Assembly (NCBI RefSeq): GCF_013376005.1
Contig: NZ_JABMJK010000003.1
Span: 248,001-312,000, forward strand
Length of the DNA stretch: 64,000 nucleotides
Source of the DNA: Duganella sp. SG902
Lineage (GTDB): Bacteria > Pseudomonadota > Gammaproteobacteria > Burkholderiales > Burkholderiaceae_D
Reading direction: 5' to 3'
This document shows, one piece after another, positions 25,476-36,210 of this stretch. The notes beneath the pieces were generated by a model, which was given only the letters and a program-made list of their open reading frames with translations, did not search any database and was not told the DNA's origin. The number at the start of each line of letters is the position of its first letter. Within the stretch, counting starts at the first letter, position 1. The translations under genes and the position numbers were made by a program.

Positions 25476-26635
25476 GCGTATTTCCCCACTGCGAACACCC
25501 GCATCAGTAATTTATAAAACACAAACGCAACCTCGTAGCCGATGCGCCGCACATGGCCGACGTGCTCGAAGTCATCGTAGGTGATGAGCTTGCCTTCGGC
25601 CACCGCATCCTCGATGTGCTTGCGCAGGCTTTGCGCGAACGCCGCATCCTTGATCACCACATTGGCTTCCTGGTTCAGGAACAGGCTCAGGCCGTCGACA
25701 TTGCTGGAGCCGACCGTGGCCCAGTCGTCGTCGATCACCGCCACCTTGGCGTGCAATTGCGTCTTGTGATATTCCACCACTTTGACGCCCGCCGCAAGCA
25801 GCTTTGGATAGAAAGAGTGCGCCACCGCATCCTGCAGCCAAATCTCGCCTACGCCGATCAGCAACACCACCTCCACGCCGCGCTCGGCACAGGAAATCAG
25901 CGCCTGGCGGAACTTGCGGCTGGGCGCGAAATACGGATTGGCCAACAGCACGCTCTTGCGCGCGCGGCCCAGCGCCTGCAGGTAGGCGCGCTGAATGGTC
26001 CTGCGGTTGCGCAGATTGTCGCGCACCACGAAGCCGGCCTGCACGGCGTGCTGGGCGGCGATCTTCTGCACCTTGCGCATATCGCGGTAGAGGCCGATCC
26101 GCTTGATGAGGCCCAGCTTGCCCAGGCGGCGCCACTGCGTCACCGCCTCCATCTGGATGTCGGCCACCAGCGGCCCGCGCACCTGCACCGCGAAGTCCCA
26201 GCGCGGCGCCGACAGCGGCTTGCTGTGATCGTAATCGCAGAACATGTCGTCGTTGATGTTGATGCCGCCGACATACGCGACCTGGCGGTCCACCACGCAG
26301 ATTTTCCGGTGCGTGCGCGTGACGCCGCGCCTGAACCAAGGGTTGAACATGCGGTGCTCGACGCCCTTGGCGACCAGCTGCTCGTGCATGCTGTTGACCT
26401 GGCGGCGGCCGGTGCCCCACCAGTCGGTAATCATGCGCACCTGCACGCCGCGCTGGGCGGCGCCGATCAGCGCGGCCAACACCTTCTGGCCGGTGTCGTC
26501 GCCGGCGAAGATATAGGTCTCGAAATACACCTCGTACTGCGCGTTGTCGATGGCGTCGATCAGCGCGGGAAAGTAGTCGGTGCCGGTATGCAGCAGCCTG
26601 ACCTCGTTATCGGCAAGGAAATTAACGGTACGCAT
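25472..26635 (-). CDS. clsB: Cardiolipin synthase, ClsB type (phospholipase D superfamily)
   Basis: The 387-residue protein has two HKD active-site motifs: His109, Lys111 and Asp116 (HRKICVVDRQ), and His295, Lys297 and Asp302 (HAKVAVIDDD). The second is followed by WATVGSSNVDGLS. There are no N-terminal membrane helices, which separates ClsB from ClsA. The enzyme makes cardiolipin by phosphatidyl transfer at the inner membrane. In E. coli the ClsB gene (ybhO) neighbours the EEP gene ybhP; here a homologous EEP gene lies nearby but an orphan binding-protein gene separates the two. HslR is coupled downstream. Confidence 0.93.
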   Translation of the reverse strand: MRTVNFLADNEVRLLHTGTDYFPALIDAIDNAQYEVYFETYIFAGDDTGQKVLAALIGAAQRGVQVRMITDWWGTGRRQVNSMHEQLVAKGVEHRMFNPWFRRGVTRTHRKICVVDRQVAYVGGININDDMFCDYDHSKPLSAPRWDFAVQVRGPLVADIQMEAVTQWRRLGKLGLIKRIGLYRDMRKVQKIAAQHAVQAGFVVRDNLRNRRTIQRAYLQALGRARKSVLLANPYFAPSRKFRQALISCAERGVEVVLLIGVGEIWLQDAVAHSFYPKLLAAGVKVVEYHKTQLHAKVAVIDDDWATVGSSNVDGLSLFLNQEANVVIKDAAFAQSLRKHIEDAVAEGKLITYDDFEHVGHVRRIGYEVAFVFYKLLMRVFAVGKYA

Positions 26636-26738
26636 CGCCAGATTCTAACCTCGTGTCATGAAATAGGGCGGATTACAAGAAACAAGTCTATAATAAATTG
26701 CAATTCGGCTCGGAGGCCTAACGCACGGAGTGCCATGC

Positions 26739-27542
26739 ATGGGAGTGCCCATCCTATCCTGTTGTCTGCTGATGGCATCGCTGGCGCCCTGGGCCGCGGC
26801 GGCGGAGCCCGCGGGGTGCGCCAAGGTGATCGTCTCCGCCGATCCCGATTATCCCCCCTTGCACTGGTATGACGGCAAGACCTTGCGCGGCCCCAGTGTC
26901 GAGCTGGCCGCCCGGGTCCTGTCCGACCTGCAGATTCCCCACGAGGTGCGCTACGTCGGTCCGTGGAAGCGCGTGCTGGCGAACGCCGCCGCCGGCGCCG
27001 TCGACCTGGTGGCGACGCTGAAAATCCAGCCGGAGCGCGAACGCTATCTGGAATTCGTGCGCACGCCGGCGTTCCCCAATCCGGTGGCGGTGTTTGTCGA
27101 CCGCCAGCGCGCCTTCATCTTCAACCACTGGGGCGACCTGGCGCAGCACCGGGGCGGCATCTCGCTCGGCAACACCTTCGGCACGGAGTTCTCGCAGTAC
27201 GCGGCCAGCCATCTGCAGCTGGAGGAATCGGGCACCGCCGACACCAATTTCCGCAAGTTGGGCCTGGGCCGCATCGACTATTTCGTGGTCGGGCTGTTCA
27301 CCGGCGAAACCTATCTGGCGCGGCACGGCCTTGGCGCCCGCTTCATGGCCATGCGCCCGTTCCTGACCGAGGACAAGAACTATTTCGCCTTCAGCAAAAG
27401 CAGCCCCTGCGTGAAATACCACGACGCGTTCGAGGCGCGGCTCAAAGAACTGGTGGCCGGCAAAACCAATATCGCCATGCTGAACGCCAGCCTGCAGGGG
27501 CTGGACATCAAACTCGACGTCGCCAGCTTGAGCCGCAAATAA
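26739..27542 (+). CDS. Orphan periplasmic solute-binding protein (SBP_bac_3 family)
   Basis: The 267-residue product has a signal peptide ending near WAAAAEP and a family-3 solute-binding pattern (VIVSADPDYPPLHWYDGKTLRGPSVEL is the hinge-proximal start; VDLVATLKIQPERERYLEFV and LGRIDYFVVGLF follow). It shares the design of the binding protein at 11785 but is only distantly similar. No permease or ATPase is close by. ATG 26739 has CGGAG eight bases upstream; GTG 26730 is an alternative. A TATAAT at 26689-26694 may be its -10. The gene is inserted, on the opposite strand, between clsB and the EEP nuclease gene, which are neighbours in other bacteria. Confidence 0.86.
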   Translation: MGVPILSCCLLMASLAPWAAAAEPAGCAKVIVSADPDYPPLHWYDGKTLRGPSVELAARVLSDLQIPHEVRYVGPWKRVLANAAAGAVDLVATLKIQPERERYLEFVRTPAFPNPVAVFVDRQRAFIFNHWGDLAQHRGGISLGNTFGTEFSQYAASHLQLEESGTADTNFRKLGLGRIDYFVVGLFTGETYLARHGLGARFMAMRPFLTEDKNYFAFSKSSPCVKYHDAFEARLKELVAGKTNIAMLNASLQGLDIKLDVASLSRK

Positions 27543-27554
27543 GCACGGCCCGGC

Positions 27555-28379
27555 TCAGGCCAGCGTCAGGTTGGCCACGATGGGCGCGTGATCGGACAGC
27601 TTGGCCCACAGGCTGCCGTGCATCACCTCCGCCGTCTCGACCTTGAAGCCGCGCACATAGATGCGGTCGAGGCGGAAGAACGGCAGGCCGGCCGGGAAGG
27701 TGCGGGCGGGCGCGACGCCGGTCTTGCGGCGCAGCTTGCGCAGCACTTCATCGAGCGCCGAATTGCCGCCGATCTCGTCGAACGCCTCGCGCACGCCGAG
27801 CGCGTTGCGCAGCTCGTCGCTGAGGGTGTTGCGCCAGTCGTTGAAGTCGCCGGCGATGACCACCGGCTCGTCGTTCGGCGCGGTTTCCTGGACGGCCGAA
27901 ATCAGCGCCTGCGTCTGCCTGCGGCGGCTGCCCTCGAACAAGCCCAGATGCACCACATAGCAATGCACCGGCCCGTGCGGCGTGTTCAGCACGCAGTGCA
28001 GGATGCCGCGCTGCTCGTAGGCATGGTCGGACACGTCGCGGTTGGCCTGGCTGGCGATGGGGAAGGCGCTGAGCAGCGCATTGCCGTGATGGCCGTGATC
28101 GTAGATCGCGTTCATGCCGTAGGCCGAATGCAGATAGCGCGATTCGCCGGCGAAAAATTCATGCTGCGCCGCAGCGGGCCAATGCTTGTGGCCGAGGTGC
28201 TCGGCGCCGTATTTGGCGGCTTTGAGGTCGTGCTTGCCCTGCACCTCCTGCAAAAAAACCACATCGGCATCGAACATCCCGATCGCCTGTTTGAGCGCCA
28301 GCACGCGCGGTTCCGCGCGGATGGCGGACACGCCCTTATGAATATTGTAGGTGGCGACACGGATCTTCATGTCATCCAT
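27555..28379 (-). CDS. Endonuclease/exonuclease/phosphatase-family protein (YbhP-like)
   Basis: The 274-residue protein carries the EEP fold motifs: RVATYNIHKGVSA near the start, VVFLQEVQGKHD with the metal-binding Glu, VIAGDFNDW with the Asp/Asn pair, and the C-terminal LSDHAPIVANLTL with the catalytic His. It is about the length of E. coli YbhP, whose gene lies next to clsB. The substrate is unknown; a nucleic acid or phospholipid phosphodiester is possible. ATG 28379 is preceded by CAGGG at a good distance; ATG 28370 is an alternative. It points away from the binding protein gene that separates it from clsB. Confidence 0.88.
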   Translation of the reverse strand: MDDMKIRVATYNIHKGVSAIRAEPRVLALKQAIGMFDADVVFLQEVQGKHDLKAAKYGAEHLGHKHWPAAAQHEFFAGESRYLHSAYGMNAIYDHGHHGNALLSAFPIASQANRDVSDHAYEQRGILHCVLNTPHGPVHCYVVHLGLFEGSRRRQTQALISAVQETAPNDEPVVIAGDFNDWRNTLSDELRNALGVREAFDEIGGNSALDEVLRKLRRKTGVAPARTFPAGLPFFRLDRIYVRGFKVETAEVMHGSLWAKLSDHAPIVANLTLA

Positions 28380-28446
28380 TTTAACCCTGAGTCCGGGGCC
28401 GCGACAGGTCTCCTGTGTGCGGTCCCGCACCCTCGCCGCAGACTGC

Positions 28447-30393
28447 TCAGGCCATCAGTGCGCCATGGCCGTATGCCTGGCTGAGGCCAACGACTTCCGC
28501 CAGCGAGCCGGTGGTGGCCATGTGCGACACGGTGCTGTACACCGTGCTTTCATAACTGAGCAGATTGGTGTCCTGGTTGACCCCGTCCAGCATGGACCGC
28601 GCCGTAGCCGCTGCCGCGTAGCCCGCATAGCCGGCGATCTCGGATGGCTGGTCCAGCAAGGCGGTAAAGTTGGACGCCACCACCACCCGGTTGGCCACCA
28701 GGGCGGCATCGATCTTGCCTTGCGCCGTAGTGTTGGCCTCGGCGCCGCCGACGATGTTCAGCGCCAGCAGGCTTTTCGCCACGTTGCCGCCATCCAGCGC
28801 GCTCACCCAGAAATCCAGGCCCGGCCCTTCCGGCGGCGTGCGGCCCAGCAGATGAACAAAAATCGACACCACGAAATCATGATTGCTGGCGCCCTTGTAC
28901 AACACCGCCGATTCCTCGCTGTTGCCGAAGCTGTCGACCAGTTGCTTGACGGCGGCATTGGTCTGGTACGCCAGCACGATGCCGTCGGCGGTGGTGGGCG
29001 CGCCGGCCGCGCTCAGCTGGGCCACCATATTGGCCAGGCCGTTGGCGTCGGCCGGGCGGCCGAAGTAGGCCACGTAGAATTTCTGCGCCAGCTGCACGTA
29101 CTGCGCTTGGGTGGCGTCCTCCGCCAGGCTGTTGACGTTGAGCGCCATGCTGCCGTCGGCAAAGCTGAGGCGTTCGATGTTGGTCAGCTTATCCTTCTGC
29201 GCCGGATTGCTGTTCAGCGTGACGCTGTAGCCACTGCTGCTGGAGCTAAAGCTATAGGCGCTGAAATTGCCGCCATAGACCGCGGTGTCAATACCGCTGC
29301 CACCGTCCAGCACATTGCTGCCGCCATTGCCCTGCAGATGATTAGCCAGGCTGTTGCCGATCAGCGTATCGTCGCCGCTGCCGCCAATGGCGTTCTCGAT
29401 CCAGGCGCCATAGGCGATGCCCAGGTTGTTGGTGCCGTCATAAGTAGGGGTGGGTGGCGGCGTGTCGCCCCAGTCAATATCGGTGCGCAGGTCCGACGGG
29501 ATATGGATCGATGAATAATTCCCCGGGGTGAGATCAATCACGCTGCCGTTGGTGAAGTTGGCCACCGAGATGGTGTCATTGCCGCCCGCGTCCCAGATGG
29601 TGCGCAGGAAGGGCGTCGACGGATCGAAGGTGTAGGTATCGTTGCCGGTCTTGTAGCTCAGATTGGCGCCATACTGGTACTGGATGGCGGCGATATCGTT
29701 CACCATCGGCGTATCCGGCACTACATGGTAGGACTGCCAGTAATAGCTGCGTGAGGTTTCCGTGATGTCGACGAACAGGCTCTTAGGCGCATCATCGTAC
29801 GCCATGATGGAGTACTGGCGGTTGGCGTGCGCCAGATCCAGCGTGCCATCCTCGAACGGGTGCTTGAGGCCGAGTGCATGACCCAGTTCATGGATCAGCG
29901 ACATGTAGTTGTAGGAACCGACGGACCAGTCCGTGTCGGTCAACGCCGAGCTGATCCAGACGTCGCCGCCGGACGGGTAATAAGGATCGGGATAAGACGC
30001 CCAGCCCCATGGGGACGAGCCATCGCTGAACGTGTTCGACGCCGACGTGAACGCCAGACGGATATCCCCCACCACGGTACTGCTATCCTGCACCAGCACC
30101 GGCGTGACGTTGGCCACGTCGGCCCAGGCCTGCAGCGCATTTTGCGCGGCGGTTCGCTGGATGGCGTTCAGGCCGTAATGCTGGGTGGCGGTGTTTTCGT
30201 TCAGGTCGGAATACACGCCGTTCGGACCGGCGAACACGGCGGTGGTATTGGTGGTCCACGGGAAGCTGTAAGTGACGGTGGCGCCGGTACCGGTCGCGCC
30301 CCCCCATTTACTGCCGCCCAGCAGGGCGTCGATGGTCAGTTGGCCGCTATTATTGACGTCGCTGGTCTGGCCGGTAGTGCTGGGGCTGGGCAT
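28447..30393 (-). CDS. Serralysin-like M10 metalloprotease with DUF4214 domain (copy 1)
   Basis: The 648-residue protein has a metzincin zinc site HELGHALGLKH at 168-178 and a Met-turn (SIMAYDD, 195-201). It continues into an RTX-like glycine/aspartate segment (IGGSGDDTLIGN, then GGSGIDTAVYGG, about 330-370) and ends in a DUF4214 domain (YVAYFGRPADANGLANMV, FVHLLGRTPPEGPGLDFW). There is no N-terminal signal peptide, so type I secretion is expected as for serralysins; no type I exporter or protease inhibitor gene is in the window. A strong AAGGAG site precedes the ATG. It lies 36 bp after its paralogue and both probably share a transcript. Confidence 0.9.
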   Translation of the reverse strand: MPSPSTTGQTSDVNNSGQLTIDALLGGSKWGGATGTGATVTYSFPWTTNTTAVFAGPNGVYSDLNENTATQHYGLNAIQRTAAQNALQAWADVANVTPVLVQDSSTVVGDIRLAFTSASNTFSDGSSPWGWASYPDPYYPSGGDVWISSALTDTDWSVGSYNYMSLIHELGHALGLKHPFEDGTLDLAHANRQYSIMAYDDAPKSLFVDITETSRSYYWQSYHVVPDTPMVNDIAAIQYQYGANLSYKTGNDTYTFDPSTPFLRTIWDAGGNDTISVANFTNGSVIDLTPGNYSSIHIPSDLRTDIDWGDTPPPTPTYDGTNNLGIAYGAWIENAIGGSGDDTLIGNSLANHLQGNGGSNVLDGGSGIDTAVYGGNFSAYSFSSSSSGYSVTLNSNPAQKDKLTNIERLSFADGSMALNVNSLAEDATQAQYVQLAQKFYVAYFGRPADANGLANMVAQLSAAGAPTTADGIVLAYQTNAAVKQLVDSFGNSEESAVLYKGASNHDFVVSIFVHLLGRTPPEGPGLDFWVSALDGGNVAKSLLALNIVGGAEANTTAQGKIDAALVANRVVVASNFTALLDQPSEIAGYAGYAAAATARSMLDGVNQDTNLLSYESTVYSTVSHMATTGSLAEVVGLSQAYGHGALMA

Positions 30394-30429
30394 GACAAAA
30401 ACTCCTTCGTTGTTATCTGTGTATCTCTC

Positions 30430-32373
30430 TCAGGCAAATAGCCCGTCGTGCGCCACTGGCTGCACCCCCACCAGTTGCACTGGCAACTTGGCGATCGTAC
30501 TCAGCACCGTGCTCTCGTAGCTGACCACCGGCGTGCTCTGGGTGACGGCATCGAGCAGCGCGCGCGCCGCGCTGGCCGCCTCCGCGCCGGCGTAATTGGC
30601 CACCAGCGCCGGCACGTTCAGCGCCACCGTGAAGTTGTCAGCCACCAGCACGCGGTTGGCGACCAGGGCGGCATCTATCTTACCCTGATCTGTCGTGTTT
30701 GCTTCGGCGCCGCCAACGATGTTCATCGCCGCCAGGCTGCGCGCCACATTGCCGCTGTCCAGCGCATTGACCCAGAAGTCCAGTCCCGGCCCTTCCGGCG
30801 GCGTGCGGCCCAGCAGGTGGGTGAAGATCGACACCACGAAGTCATGGTTGTTGGTGCCCTTGTACAACAGCGCCGATTCCTCGCTGTTGCCGAAGCTGTC
30901 GACCAGCTGCTTGATGGCCGGATTGGTCTGGTAGGCCAGCACGATGCCGTCCGCGATGGTGGGCGCCTTGGCGGCGCTGAGCTGGGATACCATGTTCGCC
31001 AGGCCATTCGGATCGGCCGGGCGGCCAAAATACGCCACATAGAATTTCTGCGCCAGCGCCGTATACTGGGCCGTCAGCGCATCCTCGGCCAGACCGTCGA
31101 CCGTCAGCGCCATGGTCACATCCTTGAAGCTCAGGCGCTCAACCTGGTTCATGATGTCGGTCTGCGTACCGTTGCGTGCCTCCACCTGATAATAGCCATC
31201 CGACTCCACGCTGACGGTATAGTCGGCAAACTTGCCGGTATAGACCACCGTGTCGGTCCCGCCGTAGCCATTCAGCAGATTGAAGCCGGCGTTGCCCTGC
31301 AGATGGTTGTTCACCTCGTTTCCCCACAGGATATCGTCGCCGCTGCCGCCGATGGCGTTCTCGATTATCGCGCCCAGCGCAATGCCAAGGTTGTCGGTGC
31401 CGTCATAAGTGGGCGTGGGCGGCGCCTTGGTCCAGTTATAACCGGCGCCGGTGTCGGACGGTATCGCAATCGACGAGTAAGACCCGTCCAGCAAGTCGAT
31501 GGTGCAGCCGTTGGTGAAGTTGGCGACCGAAATAGTGTCGTTGCCGCCCGCATCCCAGATGGTGCGCAAGAACGGCGTCGACGGGTCAAAGGTGTAGACG
31601 TCGTCACCACGGTGGTAGCTCATATTGGCGCCGTACAGATACTGGATGACAGCAATGTCGGCCACCATCGGCGTCTGCGGCGACACGTAGAAGGACGACC
31701 AGCTGTGCGTGCTGCCGTCATCGGTGACGTCGACGAACAGGTCATGCGGCGGATCGTCGTAGGCCATCACGGTGTACTGGCGATTATCGAGATCGCTATC
31801 CAACACGGTTGTACCTTCAAATGGGTGCTTCAAGCCGAGTGCATGCCCCAGTTCGTGGATCAATGACATGTAGTTGTATGAGCCGGCCACCCACTTGCCG
31901 CTGGGGTTGGCGCCGGTGGACATGGTACTGATCCAGATATCGCCACCTTGCGGATAGGTGTTATTGGGGAAATATGCCCAGCCCCACGCCGTGTCCCCGT
32001 CGCTGGTCGTGTCGGTTGCAGAGGTCCAGCCGACACGGATATCCCCCACCAGGGTGGCGCTCTCCTTCACTTCCACCGGCTTGATGTCGGCCACATCGGC
32101 CCAGGTCTGCAGGGCGTTGCGGAAAGCGTCCTGCTGCACGGTGGTGAGTCCGTAATGAGAGGTCGCGTTCGGCTCATCATCGGAGGAATACGGGGTACCG
32201 TTGGCACCGGAGAATACGGCGGAATTACTGCTGGTCCATGGAAAGCTGTAGGTGATGGTAATGCCTGTCCCCACCTTGCCGCCCCATTTCAGCCCCGCTA
32301 TCAATGCATCGTAGAGATTAATATCGAGTAAATCGACCTTGCTGGTGGGACTGGACGCGGTAGGCGATGACAT
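30430..32373 (-). CDS. Serralysin-like M10 metalloprotease with DUF4214 domain (copy 2)
   Basis: The 647-residue protein is a close paralogue of the gene that follows it. The zinc site is HELGHALGLKH at 173-183, the Met-turn is TVMAYDD, the glycine-rich RTX-like segment reads IGGSGDDILWGN, and the DUF4214 domain keeps YVAYFGRPADPNGLANMV and HLLGRTPPEGPGLDFWV. N-terminal and surface segments differ while the C-terminal domain is nearly unchanged. No signal peptide is present. Extracellular calcium-dependent protein degradation is the expected role. It starts in an AT-rich gap of about 90 bp after the nudB stop, which is likely the promoter region for both proteases. Confidence 0.9.
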   Translation of the reverse strand: MSSPTASSPTSKVDLLDINLYDALIAGLKWGGKVGTGITITYSFPWTSSNSAVFSGANGTPYSSDDEPNATSHYGLTTVQQDAFRNALQTWADVADIKPVEVKESATLVGDIRVGWTSATDTTSDGDTAWGWAYFPNNTYPQGGDIWISTMSTGANPSGKWVAGSYNYMSLIHELGHALGLKHPFEGTTVLDSDLDNRQYTVMAYDDPPHDLFVDVTDDGSTHSWSSFYVSPQTPMVADIAVIQYLYGANMSYHRGDDVYTFDPSTPFLRTIWDAGGNDTISVANFTNGCTIDLLDGSYSSIAIPSDTGAGYNWTKAPPTPTYDGTDNLGIALGAIIENAIGGSGDDILWGNEVNNHLQGNAGFNLLNGYGGTDTVVYTGKFADYTVSVESDGYYQVEARNGTQTDIMNQVERLSFKDVTMALTVDGLAEDALTAQYTALAQKFYVAYFGRPADPNGLANMVSQLSAAKAPTIADGIVLAYQTNPAIKQLVDSFGNSEESALLYKGTNNHDFVVSIFTHLLGRTPPEGPGLDFWVNALDSGNVARSLAAMNIVGGAEANTTDQGKIDAALVANRVLVADNFTVALNVPALVANYAGAEAASAARALLDAVTQSTPVVSYESTVLSTIAKLPVQLVGVQPVAHDGLFA

Positions 32374-32460
32374 ACATTCTTTCTGGAAATTTGGATTGCA
32401 TCAGGACCATTGATTGTAATCAATAGCAAGCCAACTTACCAGAAGACTAATTATCAAGAA

Positions 32461-32919
32461 TTAAATTTGGTGCTGAAAGCGCGACAGTTGCAGAATGGCC
32501 TCGGCGTTGGATGGCGAGAAGCATTTGTCGGCGGCTTCCAGATACGGCAGCCAGATGTAATTGACGTGCTCGCGCGGGCTGAGGGTGATGGCGATGTCGC
32601 GCGGGACTTCCACGCTGAAAACGTGCTCGGTGTTTTCGGTGACGCCGGGCGCATAGCGGTGGCGCCAGACCGGGTAAATCGTGTAGATGTTGGACAGGTG
32701 CCAGTCGCGCAGCACGATGGTCTGGCCGTCGGCCACGATGCCGGTTTCTTCGTACAGTTCGCGGGTAGCGGTTTGCAGCAGCGGCTCGTCCGGCGCGTCC
32801 AGCGAGCCGGTGACCGATTGCCAGAAGCCCGGCTTGTCGGCGCGCTCGATCAGCAGCACTTGCAAATCGGCGGCGTGGATCACCACCAGCACTGATTCAG
32901 GAATCTTGTAAGGCTTCAT
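32461..32919 (-). CDS. nudB: Dihydroneopterin triphosphate diphosphatase
   Basis: The 152-residue Nudix protein has a complete Nudix box (GSLDAPDEPLLQTATRELYE followed by ETGI). Around it are the NudB features KPGFWQSVTGS and ENTEHVFSVEVP, with a C-terminal REHVNYIWLPYLEAA segment. NudB removes pyrophosphate from dihydroneopterin triphosphate in folate synthesis. The aspS-nudB order is typical of betaproteobacteria. ATG 32919 is chosen; GTG 32925 is in frame, and neither has a clear ribosome site because a perfect palindrome lies directly upstream. Confidence 0.9.
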   Translation of the reverse strand: MKPYKIPESVLVVIHAADLQVLLIERADKPGFWQSVTGSLDAPDEPLLQTATRELYEETGIVADGQTIVLRDWHLSNIYTIYPVWRHRYAPGVTENTEHVFSVEVPRDIAITLSPREHVNYIWLPYLEAADKCFSPSNAEAILQLSRFQHQI

Positions 32920-32930
32920 AGGCACAATAA

Positions 32931-32958
32931 AAGAAAAGGCGCCGCGGCGCCTTTTCTT
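32931..32958. terminator. Perfect 28-bp palindrome between aspS and nudB
   Basis: The sequence AAGAAAAGGCGCC followed by its exact complement-reverse makes a 28-base perfect palindrome with an A-rich left and a T-rich right flank on either strand. It lies 12 bp after the aspS stop and 12 bp before the nudB start. It has the form of a bidirectional intrinsic terminator (GC stem, T run), so it probably ends most aspS transcripts; nudB would then depend on readthrough or its own promoter. Confidence 0.8.
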
Positions 32959-32969
32959 AGCAACACAAA

Positions 32970-34778
<1,809 letters not shown>

Positions 34779-34806
34779 GTTTATTTCTCGGTTCAGGTTA
34801 AGTTAC

Positions 34807-35430
34807 TCAGTTAATCTTGGTGGTTTCAACGGCTTTGGGCGCATCTTCCGGCGCCACCACACCCATCGAAACGATGTACTTCAGGGCCGCATCGACCGAC
34901 ATGTCGAGCTCGACCACATCCTGCTTCGCCATCATCAGGAAAAAGCCCGAGGTCGGATTCGGCGTGGTCGGCACGTACACGCTGACGTAGTCGCCGACCA
35001 GGTGGTTCTTCACATCCCCGCCCGGCGCGCCGGTCAGGAAGGCGATGGTCCACGAATTCTGGTGCGGATACGGGATCAGCACCGCCTTGCGGAAAGCGTT
35101 GCCGGACGACGAGAACAGCGTGTCCGACACTTGCTTGACGCTCGAATACAGCGAGCTCACCACCGGGATGCGGGTCAGCAGCTTTTCCCACAGGCGCACC
35201 ACGTAGTTGCCGACCAGGTTGTTGGTCAGCAGGCCGGTCAGGAACACGATGACGATGGTCAGCAAGGTGCCCAGGCCGGGAATGTCGAAGCCGATGAAGG
35301 TGCGCGGCTGCCAGCGTTCCGGCACGAACAGCAGGGACTGGTCCATGGTGCTGATCACCAGGTTCAGCACCCAGGCGGTGATCGCCAGGGGCACCAGGAT
35401 CAGCAGGCCGGTGATGAAGTATTTACGCAT
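34807..35430 (-). CDS. DUF502-family membrane protein
   Basis: The 207-residue protein has two N-terminal membrane segments (YFITGLLILVPLAITAWVL and LLTIVIVFLTGLLTNNLVG) and a soluble domain with the DUF502 features RIPVVSSLYSSVKQV and FLTGAPGGDVKNHLVGDYV. YVPTTPNPTSGFFLMM is characteristic of the family. The function is unknown. It lies between fmdB (about 28 bp upstream) and aspS, the usual betaproteobacterial arrangement, and is probably transcribed with them. Confidence 0.92.
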   Translation of the reverse strand: MRKYFITGLLILVPLAITAWVLNLVISTMDQSLLFVPERWQPRTFIGFDIPGLGTLLTIVIVFLTGLLTNNLVGNYVVRLWEKLLTRIPVVSSLYSSVKQVSDTLFSSSGNAFRKAVLIPYPHQNSWTIAFLTGAPGGDVKNHLVGDYVSVYVPTTPNPTSGFFLMMAKQDVVELDMSVDAALKYIVSMGVVAPEDAPKAVETTKIN

Positions 35431-35458
35431 CGAATTCCTTGGTGGTGGATGGGGCGCG

Positions 35459-35743
35459 TCAGTTGTCGCCGGAGCCGCCCGCCGGGGTGGGCGCCGGCGC
35501 GGCGGCCGGGGCCGCCTCGGTCTTGGCCGGGCCGCTGGCGGTGCCGGTGGCCGGCGGCGTGCCGCCGCGGAAATCGGTCACATACCAGCCCGAGCCCTTC
35601 AGCTGGAAGCCGGCGGCGGTCACTTGCTTCTTAAACGACTCCTTGCCGCACTCCGGGCAGACAGTCAGCTGTGGGTCGGAAACCTTTTGCAAAACGTCCT
35701 TGGCAAAACCACATGCCTCGCAGCGGTACGCGTAGATCGGCAT
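35459..35743 (-). CDS. FmdB-family zinc ribbon protein
   Basis: The 94-residue protein starts MPIYAYRCEACGF and continues with LTVCPECGKESF, giving two CxxC pairs of a zinc ribbon typical of the FmdB putative regulatory family. The C-terminal third is an Ala/Pro-rich low-complexity tail. ATG 35743 has GGAG six bases upstream. It is the first gene of the fmdB-DUF502-aspS group. The role is unclear; some members bind nucleic acid. The 240 bp upstream (35747-35984) is AT-rich and should contain the promoter; no coding sequence was recognised in it. Confidence 0.9.
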   Translation of the reverse strand: MPIYAYRCEACGFAKDVLQKVSDPQLTVCPECGKESFKKQVTAAGFQLKGSGWYVTDFRGGTPPATGTASGPAKTEAAPAAAPAPTPAGGSGDN

Positions 35744-35984
35744 CAATTACTCCGCAAAAATCATCAAAACCCTGAATTATAAAGCTTTTTGTGGCGCACC
35801 AGACTGTTTCCTGTGGCCAAGCCATGGCCCCGATCGATTTCATTGGGAAAATCTATTCGCCTCTTGGCGGTGAGCATGATTAAATAGCTTTCAACCAGCG
35901 TAGATTTCCCAATCCCTGAATCGCCGCCTCGTTAGCTGTCCTCGACCGACGACGCACCAACTCTTTGATTCTTAGGGGAATTTC

Positions 35985-36194
35985 ATGAAAAAATATCTGT
36001 ATGCCGGCCTCCTGTCGGTTTGCCTCGCGGGCCCCGCCCTGGCGGCCACCGGCAAATTCGTGCCCGAATCGCCAGACGAACCGTTGCGCCGCCGCAGCGT
36101 GTTGCTGTGCATGGCCGTGGTGCTGGTGGTTCAGGCCTTCAAGTACCGACCGGGCGGGCAACGCCGCCGTACCCCATCCCAATTAACCGAATAA
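35985..36194 (+). CDS. Small exported or membrane protein, function unknown
   Basis: The 69-residue product has a signal-peptide-like start (MKKYLYAGLLSVCLAGPALA) followed by a short charged segment and a second hydrophobic stretch (RSVLLCMAVVLVVQAF), then a basic tail. TAGGGGAATTTC provides a plausible ribosome site before the ATG. It precedes the small PEP-type protein gene by 16 bp on the same strand. No family was recognised. Being short, it could be spurious, but the ribosome site and coherent signal peptide favour a real gene. Confidence 0.6.
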   Translation: MKKYLYAGLLSVCLAGPALAATGKFVPESPDEPLRRRSVLLCMAVVLVVQAFKYRPGGQRRRTPSQLTE

Positions 36195-36210
36195 CAACAT
36201 CGGGGATGCC

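Noticed and set aside
28447-32373. Type I secretion operon around the M10 proteases
   Set aside because: No ABC exporter, membrane fusion or TolC-like gene is adjacent on either side.
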